From Cryptomeria japonica (Eukaryota; Streptophyta; Pinopsida; Cupressales; Cupressaceae), in contig NC_081406.1 of the NCBI RefSeq assembly GCF_030272615.1, forward strand, positions 187,906,391 to 187,970,390: a stretch of 64,000 bases of DNA. The letters run 5' to 3'. Shown piece after piece: positions 44,180 to 56,907 of the stretch (position 1 is the stretch's first letter; every line of letters starts with the position of its first letter). Below the pieces are notes generated by a model that was not told where the DNA came from, made no database searches, and saw only the letters and a program-made list of their open reading frames with translations. The translations under genes were made by a program, and so were the position numbers.

Positions 44180-46380
44180 TCATTCAATGTCGTTATATAT
44201 TACTTGCTTCAATCCGAATGAAGCTATATCCTTAACACAGACTATAATGCCCTGTCCAAAGGACCAAAGCAAAATCCAATGGAACATTTTTTTTATTTTT
44301 GAACAACACAACCACCAAAGAGACGACAACATGTTGCACTTGCACTGCATTGTGCACACAAGTGTTATATGGAATATTATGACACAAAGGCACCATTGCA
44401 TATGCAAGGTGGCATTAGCGAAAGATTCAACCATCATTGGACAAAACCACCTTGACTAACCTACAAGAGGAGCATCACCTAAGAGACGATTGGGTACAAA
44501 CCCATTGTTGTATTCTCTTGTGACACCACACAATGATAGGATGAAGGAATCATCGACCTCCAATCCATATAAAAGCACACTTTAAAATACTTACAACATA
44601 CTCAGGAACCAAAACCAACTATGGTTGTCTAGGAGCCAACATTGCTCGACTAGATGAGGACACTTTTGATTTCTTAGACAAGGAGTAGGACGAGGGCACT
44701 CTCACCTTCAATCCACTCTATAGGACAAAGGACGATCCTCAACACAAAGGCAACCTAGACAAAAGGTTTCCAAATCGAGCGGCCTTACTACCTCTTACCC
44801 TGTTAGACTTTTATTGTTAGAGTCTCGGCGTTTCACCTTACCTCTTTCGCAAAACAAAGGAGCTTGGAAAAGAGAGGTCGAAGTCCAAAGATCGATGAAG
44901 TAGATCAAGGTTTTAGAGATAATAACTTACCCATTACTTGGCGAGGATGTAAGCAGTAAGTCGAAGGATTGAAGTCCAAATCCCAACGAACTTGGCAAGG
45001 ATATGATCTAACTCCTAAAGGGTAAGTTCATTTTAAGCCCAAAATACAAGATCCTACATTCATTTTACCTTAACCAACACAAGCAACTTGATAAAATCAT
45101 TATACCATCGTGTTCAACTCCAACATGAAGTCACACAATCTAATTCAAATCACTAGCAAAGTCCATGCAAATACATACTATCTCAATAGAGAAGTCCAAT
45201 GAAAAAATATTACAAATTACATTACATGAGGACTTAATGTTTTTTCAAACCTTTTACATTAAAATGAATCAACTAAGAGGCCTAAGCAAATAGATGAGAG
45301 AAGAGTCCTTTGAGAAATCTTGGACTACTATCCTCTAGACCCCAACAGTGGTATAGATCCCACCCAACCACGTAGAATCAAAAGATCCATTCCCCCATTC
45401 TAGGAGATAGTTATAAGGCTAGAACACTCACACATGCAAGACACATGGGGAGAAGGCATAAGCACATCCAAGCATGAAGAATTCAAGGCATCCAATCTCA
45501 AAGAATACACAACATCCAATCACAAGGAATACATGACATTCAAGAATGCAAGAATGGAGTTAACACCAATAGGAAAGGGGCAAGTCATCCTTTAGGTGCT
45601 ACTAGACTACATGCTAGAGCGCTAGTTAGGGAGTGTCATCGTAAGCTCAAAGTGATAGTTGCATGTGGAACCTAGTAGCCTCTCGTGTTTAAGAGCACAG
45701 TCGACTATACGCATCTCATTTTCCTTTAGTTGACATGTCTTCCCAAGTCATCATCCCTAGCCTTTATGAGTGCTCAAGGAATGCAATGGGTTTGCATTAC
45801 CTTGGTTAATTATTTACCCATGTCTCATTATTTTTCACTTGATTAATCGACTGCCACATATGATTGCCTCTATCATACCACTTTGGGCAAGGGACACGTT
45901 GGGAGCCACTCCCTAACCCTATTTAGTGCCTATGTCTTAGGCTCATCACATTCACCAACGAATGAGGTAGAAAACCAAACAATGCACAGTTTTCCATTTG
46001 CACATTTGGTTCACAACATAATTTCCATCTTCACAATCTCATTCAAAAATATGATCCCAATGGATATCTTTTCAAAAACTACAAAGTATGCCTTTGTTCC
46101 CACATACTTATCTATTTTAATTTATCATAAATTCTCATTTTTCCAATTTTCACAATTGTTGTAGTAGCGCCAAATTTCGTAAAAATTCAAAAATAAATAA
46201 ATCTAAACATACCTGTTGGTTCCAAAAGTTCCCAACACCTCTCTTTTAACATAAAATTCATATTTTCGTAATTTCTTAAAAATTTGGGCATAAAAAGCCC
46301 ATATTTTGGAAAGTTTACTATTTTTTTAATCTATACATTCATATTTACTCAAATTGAAAGAAACTATGTGCAACGGAGAG
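44180..46380 (+). other. Intron stretch without recognised gene
   Basis: DNA rich in ACA/CAA words. Frames at 44172-44459 were judged chance. Repetitive words (AAGGAATACA, CAATCACAAGG) at 45480-45540 show local duplication only. Confidence 0.5.
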
Positions 46381-46917
46381 TAATAACACCCTATTAATAC
46401 TATTGCAACCTTTCAAAACAATTAAAACGAAATATAAATGAAGAATCAACAACATACATCATTATCAAGCAAAAATTTAAAGCGGACAGATCTTCGAATG
46501 CGGTGGAATGAAAGAACACATGATTATAGGTGCAGCTTCCCTTCCCAATTCCTTTCCCAATGCAACTGATCCCATGTAATTCGGTTTCCAATTGCCCTCT
46601 CAATCAACAAATCTCTTTTCCTCACAAAGAGGGTTTTCTTCCCTCTCAAGTTTGCTCTCCAAAATTCTAACTATAAATTGAACTCTAATTGTGCCTTTTT
46701 GTAACCCAACCCAATTTCACTTTTTGAAAAATAAAATAAAATAAAATATCTCTTTTAATTCCTGAAATTAATTTCTTTTATCGTCAGTCCCCAAGCACAA
46801 TTAATAAGTAGATATATGCCATTATTCAATTTCTACATTAATTCACGATTTTAAAACCATAAAAGCTCATTTTCACATTTAGATTTTACAGAAATTATAA
46901 ATTTTCATAAAAGATTC

Positions 46918-47100
46918 AAATGCTCATCATTGGATGTCCACATTAGGGATTAATTTTCTGAATGCTATTAATCATAGTATCTGGGGCAATTTAATTTTTA
47001 CATTTAGATTTACAAAAATTATAAATTTTCATAAACGATTCAAACACTCATCATTGGACGTCCACATAGGGATTAATCTTCTGAATACTACCAACCACAG
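46918..47100 (+). repeat. Two-copy tandem repeat inside L2 copy 1
   Basis: TAAATTTTCATAAA.GATTCAAA and CACATTAGGGATTAA../CACATAGGGATTAAT.. followed by AGTATCTGGGGCAA recur with a period of about 124 bp. Copy 2 has a single unit, so the duplication is specific to copy 1. Confidence 0.8.
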
Positions 47101-47230
47101 TATCTGGGGCAAATTATGGAAACAATCTAAAAGTAGACCGTACTCGAACTGAGTACGATAGATAAGGATTAATAAATACAGTCAATGTGACGTCTCCCAT
47201 ATAATCACTGTTGGGGTATAACTTAGGCTG

Positions 47231-47659
47231 CAGTCCCATGGAGGGGGGCTTCCTAAAAAATAGAGCTGGAGCTGTGAGATTGTTTAGGAATATGTTAAAG
47301 TTGGTGGTCCCATGAATTTTGCATTGCACTTCAACTTAAAAATTTAAGCTCCTAAATTTAAGGATGTTGGCAGTCTCATATTAAGTTTAAACTCTTAAAT
47401 TTAAGCAAGCTGGCTATAAATAAATTTAGTTTTCTCTCTAAAATTTCAGATGATTGACAAGCGCCATAAAATATTCCTAAGTTGGTGGGGCAATTTCTAG
47501 CCCCACCCCATTTTTTGCTCGCTTAAAATTACATGCGTAAAAAGTAGGGGCTCCTATTTTTTGGGAAACGATTCCAAATAATCCCATAGCAGAAAAATTA
47601 TTTCTTCATAAGACCACGTCTTCCTTAAAAATAGAGCTTAAGCCCCCTCCATGCGACCC
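47231..47659. mobile_element. MITE inserted in L2 copy 1
   Basis: Ends carry CATGGAGGGGGGCTT and, on the other strand, CATGGAGGGGGCTTAAGCTC, an inverted repeat. L2 copy 2 has no insertion at this position (…AACTTAGACCTG then TAGCCAGGTGAA…), which proves an insertion of about 430 bp. The duplicated target is short, about CTG or CTGC. No coding capacity. Confidence 0.75.
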
Positions 47660-48110
47660 CTGCGGAGCTAGGTGAATAAGTACCCTATACCTGCAATCAC
47701 TCCACAAACGTCAAGTGTAGTTGTGCATCTAGATAATAGCCAAAGCATACGAAAATCACCCAATGGGGTCCACATTTAAGCCACATTTAAATAATAGCTT
47801 GCACATCATTGAATTGAAGTATAATAACAATCCGATATTCTACTATCTCATATGCATCATAGGAAATATCACTGAAAAAGAATAATCAAGTCCTCACAAG
47901 GCGCTTGGCACAATAACACACACATCCCAATGCAAATAACATTGATGGTTGACATGAGGAACACCATCTCTATCATGCATTTGGTCCACACACACCATGA
48001 ATCATAAGGGCACCAATCACAATAAACACGGAACCAAAAACACTGAGCAACCACTCAAGAGCAAAACACAACCACAACTTATGCATCCCTAGATACTTAG
48101 TTGAAGCATT

Positions 48111-49040
48111 GCCAAGATCTACACATCTTCAATCATCAAACAAGAAGGGCATTACATCCTCCCGCACTAAAATTAGGCTTAAGCCTGGAAGCCTGCACAT
48201 GAGGAAATCTATCCCACAAGGCTAGAGAAAACGTTAACATGCTCTCCAAGAGCATGCCTTTCTTCTAGACATGATCTTACTTCAAGAGGTCCTTCCTCAA
48301 GTATCACTTTAAATAGCGAGGATTTCCTTAACACACCTGCTTCTAATTGAAATACTAGGGACAACTTAGGGGTTCTTAGAGGCAAGGTTCTAGAAAGATA
48401 CCTATCACAAGCGTAATAACCTACACTAGTGAGGGTCGAAAACTCCAAAACTCACAAGTAAAACAACTCTAGAGGCAATTGAACACAAGGCATAGGAGCA
48501 GAACTTGATTTGATGGCACCACGCAGCTCAACTATGACCAACTAAGGGCCAAACAACCCAACAATATCATGAAATCATGATTGACAAGGTGATCAAGAAC
48601 CTCTACAAGGTTCAACATCATGCACTCACGAAAGGGAACACACATAGGATAGCCCATTCCTCATACAAGAATTGCATGCTCTTCTAGCCTTAAGCTATAG
48701 ACACATCAAAACGGCCAAGTGGACTCCTCCAACCACAAGGCTGACCTCAATAGGTAGCCAAACAATAGCTAGATATATATAGATATAATATCATACATAC
48801 AAATAATATGTGCCAAAGCAGTAACTAGTGCACCACCCACAGTCTACACGATGTCAACAGTCAACCATACGTGTAGTTAGAGAACCCACATGCAAAATGA
48901 CATGATGGGCACCATCATACTATCAGATAACATGGCTCTCGGTGTCTTCAACACCTCCACAAAAACAGCCAATGCCAAATCACTAGGGAACATGGTCTCA
49001 AGACCACAAAAAGAAAGACAAGCATGAAAACCAAAACAGA
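48111..49040 (-). other. Intron stretch, possible decayed frame
   Basis: A minus-strand frame at 48448-48209 (RTLPLRTPKLSLVFQLEAG) continues into further minus-strand pieces with stops, which may be residual retroelement coding sequence. I could not assign it to a family. Confidence 0.35.
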
Positions 49041-49212
49041 AATATTGAGAGTGGGGGCGGGGGTGAATCAGTATTTCAGATATAGCCAAATGAAAAGAGC
49101 AGAACAAACAATCACAAAGATGACACAAAGTTTATCTCATGGAAATCTTTCTCGGGTAAAAAAACCACGGCACAAAATAGCTTTCATAACCAAAAATGGG
49201 CTCCAACCCAAT
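49041..49212. repeat. Dispersed repeat, copy 2 (partner at 1610-1805)
   Basis: Shares GTGAATCAGTATTT and the ATGGAAA..TCGGGTAAAAAAACCAC.GCAC segment with 1610-1805. Confidence 0.5.
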
Positions 49213-50400
49213 GGGGACCAACCCAGTCACATTCAAGAGCTCCAACTCTTTAGAGAGCAACAACTCCCAAAACAGCAGAGGCTGCAACCTCTATTTGAGC
49301 TACAACTCAATAGAAATCACTAACATCCTTTTGAAAACAAGGTTACTAAAATGAGAACTCTGAAAGTCCAGCAGCACTTACTGAAAAATTCAGGATACAA
49401 TACAATATACTGCCATTCAAACATACAGTACAAAAACTCAGCACTTCTTCTTCAGCACTCAATAAACATGACAACACCCAACCATAACTGAAAAAGATCA
49501 CTGAATGAAACACTGTATGATCAAACAGTCTCTCCAAAACTTGTTCCTTCATTTCTTCAAAATCAATCTGCCTTCATAACATTCTGATATTCTTGTATAT
49601 GCTGTTCAGCATCAAACCATGGTTCTCCAAGCTGCAGAAAACTTACATACACACCACATTAACTCAAAAAACCTTTAAAGAAAAAACAGTTTAAGCTAGC
49701 AGTTCAAACCAATCAACTACACCAAACCATTATTGAAGAACGATTCTTTATTAGAAATTGTATCATTCTGTGCACAGCCTTGCATTAGAAACTTCCCAAA
49801 TCAACTCTCAACATCTGTATGCTCACAGCAATCAGTCTTTTTATCTGATCACTGCCAACTTTATGAATAGTTCTCCACTTGTATAAAGAACAGCTACGTG
49901 TTGAGCATAAGAGTACTGGCAATAAACACAGTCAGGAAGCAAACAACTGCAATCAATATGCTTTAATGATATGTGAGAAACCAGTTATCCAAGTAACCGG
50001 AAACTTCTTCTACCCATAACAATATACTCCATTAATCACAAAATATATGGTCTTCTTTTTTATTTCATTCAATAATCACGAACATGCTTCTGTTTTCTTT
50101 TTGTCTTCATTCCTCATCTAATGTAACTGCAGCATATGACTGTTAGCTTCTGTCCTTAACTGTAAATCTTCTGAGTTCAACAAATGGACTCCCAGCAGAA
50201 TGTGTATCAGAGAAAACTGGCTAAATCAGATTGCAACCACCTGTCAAATACTCATGAATGAGATGGCAATCACAAAAAATAACTGCAAGTATAGTGCAGA
50301 ACTGCCCTAAAGAATGAGCAGAACAACACTAAACTGGGACTGATATTCCTAACTCCTGCAACTGCAACTTCTGAAACAGCAGTTACAACCTAAGTCACCG
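49213..50400 (+). other. Intron stretch without recognised gene
   Basis: Repeated CAACT/CTGCAAC words at 49240-49330 and otherwise unremarkable AT-rich sequence. No element boundaries seen. Confidence 0.5.
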
Positions 50401-50401
50401 G

Positions 50402-50442
50402 GTTCGCCGAATTTCAAGGTTGGAGTTAGAAATTCGGCGAAC
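50402..50442. repeat. Perfect 14-bp stem hairpin
   Basis: GTTCGCCGAATTTC (50402-50415) and GAAATTCGGCGAAC (50429-50442) are exact inverted copies with a 13-base loop. Confidence 0.95.
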
Positions 50443-50884
50443 ATTTAAGAAATATATAAAGTTCGTTAAAATTCGTTGCCAAATTCGTATGGAACATTTT
50501 TAATTAGGTTTTTTTGACAACAGAATTCCTCCTCTTCGCAGCTAGGGCACAATATATTTCTGCAAGGCGTGACGACAGAACGGTTGGTGAGAGGAGTGTT
50601 GCGTGAGGAGCTTCGCCACCATGGGATCACAAGCGTTAAGCATGCCGTTGAATAGAAACCTGCGAATTTGAGCTAAGTCGACCACGATGGCCACGAACCT
50701 TGCGTTTTTCTCCATACATCATTGTGCTCTTTTGGTGTCTCCTTATCCCTAGCGGACAACACTTCTGTTGCTGTCTTCTCGAAGTCATGATGATCCTCTA
50801 TGGGGCGTCGCGATTTGGTCGAACCTGGCCCCCCTGGGAAGGACCCAGGTCGAACCCGGGCCGGACCAGGACCGGGCACGAACC

Positions 50885-51560
50885 CAGGTAAATTTCCTCC
50901 ACTTGGTAAATTTCCACCCAAGATTTCCATTCCAAGATGGAGATTTTCCATGTCATGAAGATTTCCACTCCTAAGTGGAAATGCATTCTTAATTTCCATT
51001 TCCTTGTCTATAAGAAAACGCAGCCACTGCAATTTCCTTTCCTAGTTGGAAATCCACTAAAGATTTCCTTCCTTAAATATTGAAATGCATTCAAGTTTTC
51101 CTTCCTCGAACATGAAATTGCAACCTCAAAATTTCCTTCCCAACATGAAATCCTGCCCAAAGAATAAATTTCCTCTCCATGCTCCAAATGCGCTCAAGAT
51201 TTCTTCCTTCATGAAGAATTCTGCCCACGATCTCTTGCTCCTTATTGAAATGCGCAGATAACAAGGGAATTTTTGTTTTCCTCTCATGCATGAGATTGCA
51301 CCCAAGGAAGAAATTTCTTCTCCCCTTCTAATTTGTGCCCAAGGGTAAATTGCACTCATACATAGCAAATTTCTTGTCAAGGTGAAATTGTGCTCAAATG
51401 AAATTCCTTCACCACCTTGAAAATGCGGTCAAACATTGCCTATACGTGTCTCAAACCCACTCAAACATGGGCGCTAATCCTCTAGTGTAGTGTAATTGTG
51501 CTCCCTTGAAGGAATTTTCCTCCTAGCATCTGAAATGCGCTCTCCTAGAAAGTCAGATTG
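50885..51560 (-). repeat. Degenerate array behind LTR-like copy C
   Basis: Words ATTTCCTTCC, GAAATGC, CATGAAAT and TGCNCTCAA recur every 40-60 bp throughout. Relative to copy C (minus strand) this array lies downstream, the same relative position as the arrays of copies A and B. A GC-rich block rich in GGACC/GGTCC/CGAACCC words (50800-50885) directly adjoins it. Confidence 0.75.
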
Positions 51561-52189
51561 GTCTCCTTTGGAAATTAGGGAGTTTTTCAAACTAAGTGTC
51601 AAGTCGGCCTTCATGATGGGAGTTCAAAACTTTAAAAGGCAAAAGTAATTGCATTTATGCCTAGGTCGGCTTGTTTAGGGGTTATTTAAATTTGAAAATT
51701 GCAAATACATTTATGCTAGGTCGGCCTAGTTGGAGTAGTCCTAAATTCAAAAAATGCTAATTGCTGTAAAGGATAAATAAAAAACGTTTACTTCCAACAT
51801 CAACTTAAACGAATTTGCTGGATTTGAAGGCAGAGAGGTGCGAATGAGATCTAAAATGCAGAGCAGAATTACTATTTATGCACGTGTGAATTGTGTTTTG
51901 GAGGCTGAGCACTGTCCCTTACATTTATATGTATTCAGGTTGGGAGAAATGCAGTTTCAAAGAGGGCCCTCCTGGATAAAAAAATTGATAATCCTTCCAA
52001 AATGCAAAGGTAGAGGGCCGATCTGATTTGGACGAGGAAATTTCAAAGCACAAATAAAGGATTTCATGCTGGCTGGTCTTGAAAGGGCTTGAAATGATTG
52101 TAAACCATAAGCTAGCAAACGCCTTTATCAAGTTCAAGGAGGAACAAAGAGGTAGCTGTAAAATTGAATAGCATCAAGGTTTCATTCCA

Positions 52190-53551
52190 AGGCAAAACAA
52201 GAAGAATAGTACTTCATCAGCATGAAGGAAGAAAGTCATTGCAACGTGAAAAGAATATTTGCAACATGGGAAGTTCTGCATCAAAGAATCAATGTCAAGA
52301 TCATTCAAGGTGAAAGATTCCAAGGTTGAAAGTGGAAATGCATCACAAGAAGGAAAATTCTTGAATGTGAAGATGGAAAAGTGAAAAGTGATCAAGGAAA
52401 GAAGGTAATTTTAGAAGAGTTAATCAGAGATGATGCAATTTGGGAATATGAAATATCACAATCAATCAAGCAAGGTGATGATGTTGAGCATCAAAAGATA
52501 TCTACATTGAGGTGGCGCTTGATCATTATCAAATAATCTGGTGATGCCATGTCAACATGTCCAAGTGCATTGAACCTATTTCATTCAAGGAAGGAGCAGG
52601 TGACATGTGGCACTACATAAAATATTATTGAATATACCTAACCTTGTTTCTTATTGGTCCTTCACCTAAAAAGATGTGTATTTAAACAAATGTAATTTTT
52701 TCATTGGTCAATGAGGTGTTAGTTGTAATTAACCCTAATTAGGGTTTTTGTTGTCCAAATCTTGCCCATTGATTTAGAGTCAAACTTGGCCCTTCATTTG
52801 TAATTTGAGCTGTATAAAAGGCTTGTTCTTTTCATTTGTAAGGGGTTAATAAGAGAATAAAATAGAAGAGAATAACAGAGTAGTAGGAGGAGACAAAGAT
52901 TGTTGCCAAGGCTATGTTGGAATGAACATATGATTTCATTGAAATATGGTGGATCTTTATGTGATGTTTCTACATGTTGCATGGTTTCTTCTCCTTCAAG
53001 TTCATTGATTTTGATGGAGAAATGCGATGATATGTGATGAATTTCTTGATGTTCATACCATTTATGATTTGTTGATTGTGAATTGCAGTGCATGATTAGT
53101 TTGAACCTCATTGTTGCAACAACTCGATTATGGATGTTCATTTGGATTGCGCCATCATTGGGTATTTGAATGAATGTTTGTAATATGAATATATTTACTA
53201 CCTTTGGAGATCACATCATTTTTGTGCGGTTGTCATCATGGGCAAGCAAAGTTGATTTAAGGAGTTTATTTATATGAGCATCATTCATCATCATCATTGT
53301 TCATAGGTCTAAATTAGATTAGATTCTCTATCTCTTTCCCTTTGATCTTTGTTTGGTAGAAGTAAATTTAGTTTCCAAGTTACAACTATTTTGCAGAAGC
53401 GTAAGTCCCTTTGTGATAGTAGCATATCACATCTTTTCATTGAGTCTTTACTTGATCACTCGTTTAGCATTTGATGTTTCCTTGTTTAAGAGAGGATAAA
53501 TTACTTAGTATTTTATTCTGTGTTTGAGGTGTCATAAAAAGCACATCAACA
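52190..53551 (-). repeat. LTR-like family L1 copy C (inverted)
   Basis: On the minus strand it starts TGTTGATGTGC at 53551 and follows copies A and B: CACAGAATAAAATAC, TATCCTCTCTTAAAC, CACAAAGGGACTTACG, the CTTGGCAACAATCTTTG segment and CCCTAATTAGGGTT. It is closer to copy B in the first 100 bp. The distal boundary near 52190 is approximate. Confidence 0.75.
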
Positions 53552-55319
53552 CTAACTACTTAAAAAAATGTAAAGACATCACATAACATTTCATGTGAAG
53601 AACTCAAAAGTATTTGTATTATTCGCATGACCTTTGTACATTAAATACATCATATTCTCCTCTTTACTCTTCTATATCTTCTCATATGCCCATTTATTAT
53701 CTATTCTTATTTACAATCTTTTATATATATCTCATATCTTTCTACATGCTTCTTTTGCCATTTACATCTTACAATATTCTTATATATAAGGGACGAGACG
53801 TGATGCATATATAGTTTCCCTATTCTATATACTATCTTTCTAATCATGTGCTATGCGGGCTTGATTTTGTAGGATCTTCGAGACTGTGTTTGACCATTCA
53901 TCTTTCCTGCCAACATCATCCCCCCTTCAAAACCCTGACTTGTCCTCAATTCAATTCTGTGGTGTTGGAAGATAACTTTGTATATATCTTTTAGGATTTC
54001 AAAATTATTGTCCCATTAAGTTTTTGCCATTTGAAGTTCTTGGATATGTACTTGGATTCGTAACAATAGCTTCTTTGCTTTCGAGACTATGGTAGTTTTT
54101 TGTATTTGTTGGGCCAGGGGCTGAGCTTCTTGGAGTACTCTAGTGATGTGGGCGAACCTTAGAGTGACCACCTCTCTAAGCTGATGAAAGCGGTGCCTCG
54201 TCTTGTTCAATTGATGTTATAGTTGTTGAAATTGTCCATGTAATGCTTCTATCCGTACTTGAGATTGGCCATTCAAATCTTGAGGGTATCATAGTTAGTT
54301 GATCTCTCAAGTATATGTAGTTCTAATTGGCCCATTTGTGCTTTGATTCTTATTGTCACATTCAACCATTGTAGACAAAACATATAGATTGTTCAAGTCT
54401 CCCTTTGTATATTTTATTGTATTGTTTTGATTCTCCAAAGCAACATGTGTAGTGGCACATTTCTTCCTCTCTTTGTCAATCCTAAATTTTTGGAGTTCTG
54501 TTGTCAGTTGTTTCATTGGTAGGTTACCGAATCGACACATATACAGACCGATTATGGGTATGAGACGTCCTCGAATCGGATTTTGAGTTGAATTGTCCAT
54601 GGATTTGACTAGGGTACACATTTTTTCTGCTTGAACGTTTTGAAGGTTTTCCTCTCGAATCTAGGTGACTCCAGTGATCCGTTGATGGTTCCAAAACGAA
54701 TCTCGATTTGGTCAGCTTGCAACACAATTTCAAAAGGACTTCTTCTGCTGTTCTTGACTCCCTAAATAGTCTGGCATCATTAGCTTACTATTGTTTCTTC
54801 CGTTGTTCTTCTCAATGCTCATCATCAGGATGCATTTTATGACAATGTTTTTTTCATCGGAATTGATACAAACAAAACAGTCCATGAATCGATCAAACAA
54901 AACAGTTCGTAGCTCCATACTTCAACGTGTGACCACCATGAGGGCTGATCCCACACCCAAAGTGGTCTAAATAATTTTAGGTTGAATTTTTAGTTTTTAA
55001 TTTAATATCATTTATTAATAATTAATAATCTTGCAATTATTTTAATTAAGCTTATTGTTATTAAATGTCAATTAAAATACTATTAAATAGAATTTTATTG
55101 TTTTTGAAGTATGATTTTTTAAAATATATATTATTTTATGAATTACTATTAAATTATTTATTTATTAAGTTTAATGTTATATAATATTTATTATTTAATT
55201 ATTATATATATGAATTTTTTTATTAATGTAAATGTTTTTGAAAATTCTATTATTAATAGTAATACTGTATATATAAAATATTATTATGTTGCTTATAGTT
55301 TAAATATTAATATTTATGA

Positions 55320-55431
55320 TTTTTATATGTTTTTTGTACGAACGTATCTAGGCCCCCTAAAAATAATTGTCGTACCTGCTTATCATACCCACATACACAT
55401 CCCTGTACTAGTACTAGATTCGACATCTTAG
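55320..55431 (-). mobile_element. Relict end of a hAT element related to 3977-9537
   Basis: Read on the minus strand from 55431 the sequence begins CTAAGATGTCGAATC, then GGTACGACAATT and ACGTTCGTACAAAAAA, parallel to the left end of the hAT at 3977 (CTAAGTTGC, GGTACGACAATT, ACGTCCGTACAAAAAA). Only this end was found. The adjoining AT-rich DNA (54960-55320) may be its remaining interior. Confidence 0.65.
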
Positions 55432-56849
55432 TTTCATTGTGTTCTTTTTTAATGTTGTATACCTAATTATACCATCAATTAGGATTCTCAAATGCCTTGC
55501 CAGTGATTGTGATGAATCCCCTTTGATTTGAGGGAACTTACTTTGAATATCCTTCACTAAATCGTCTCTATGCTCAAAGTTCTCCACATGTTTTAGTATC
55601 TCTTCCCTTGTTGTTTAATGTAGTACATCCCGAAATTGGAACTTATGAAGGGGTGAAATGCTTCAAAGATGTACCTGCCATATAGCTAAGAGTAATTGCA
55701 ATAGTTGTGGAGAGGCTACTCGTTGAATTTGTGTTTGGTTGGCCAAAAAGTCCTTGATGGATTGCATGCGATAGGTGGCATATGAGGAAGTTGTTTCTGG
55801 TTGTGTTTGAGATGGTGGACCTTGTTGAAGGTGGCTAGGTTCTTAAGAGACTTTTCTATATTTTGCTTCTTCCTCTCAAAGTTGATTGGTTCCTCCCTAA
55901 TCTCCATTTGTATATTTTTTGTTATTTTTGGCTTCTCCAACATTAACCTATCCAACCTTTGTTTAGACTAGAGCTCCTTTGTTTCTATCTCTATTACCCT
56001 TTGTTTTTTAGCTGGTGTAATTTTGGAAACCACTTCTTTGATCACTGATTCTTTCAATTTCTTCGCTTCCTTTGCTACTTTCTCCTGTCATAGCTTGAGT
56101 GGTTGGAGGCCACCATGTATCTTATTAAGGCCTTTTTTGTGATCGTTTTATTTTCAACCACCATGTTTGTGTATGTCTGAATTGTCCTTACCAATACTTC
56201 TTTTGAATAATTTGCTATATTGTTGATCCTCATCTAGCATGGGGGACACCTCAGGGCATGATGGTTGTTTGGGTAGGGTAGCATCCTCTTGTCCTACTTC
56301 CTCCTCTATATCTATCGTTTGTGGAGACATTGCTCTTTGTGCTTTTTCGTTCTTTCATTTGTCTCCTTTCGACACTCATTTGTGACAAGGCTTTCAATGC
56401 TTCTTCTTTGGTAGGGTCTCTCTAGGAGGTGCAATGGGAAGCCTCCTTTTCCTTGGCCAACTGCTCGCTCCTTGTGCGGGATCTATGAAAGGGGTGCCTA
56501 CTTGTAACCTTCCAAATCTTCTTGGGTTGGTTTCACTCTACTCCCCTAGTTCTTTCTTATGTAGTCCCCATTGCTCATGGAAGTTTTACCTATTCTTCTC
56601 CAAATGCTTTGTAGATTTAGCCTTAGCCATGAAATCCATGTATGCACAATGTGTTTGGAACTTTTCTGCCCTAGGGTCTTTAGGAAGACTCGATAGGGTT
56701 TCCACATATGTGTCTTTCTTTGCATGGGTAACTCAATAAGGTAACTTGGGTATCTAGGGGGTTTGGAGTTCAATAGCTTCCATCATTGTGAAGTCTTTGT
56801 CAACTAGAAAAACAATAATGTCCACGTATTTGCAGACCATATTATAGGA

Positions 56850-56850
<1 letters not shown>

Positions 56851-56904
<54 letters not shown>
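56851..56904. repeat. CT/GA microsatellite
   Basis: About 26 uninterrupted CT units. Confidence 0.97.

Positions 56905-56907
<3 letters not shown>

Larger units (their letters stand above)
46380..48110 (+). repeat. LTR-like family L2, copy 1
   Basis: Colinear with 58030-59200 plus 61440-61790. Landmarks include ATTGCAACCTTTCAAAACAATT, GAGGGTTTT.TTCCTCTCAA, TTTCATTTTTG-type T-rich blocks, GACGTCTCCCATATA, GGGGTATAACTTAG, TGTCAAGTGT, AATCACCCAATGG, TCCTCACAAGG and CATGAATCATAAGGG. An insertion at 47231-47659 is absent from copy 2. Orientation and coding content are unknown. Confidence 0.8.
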
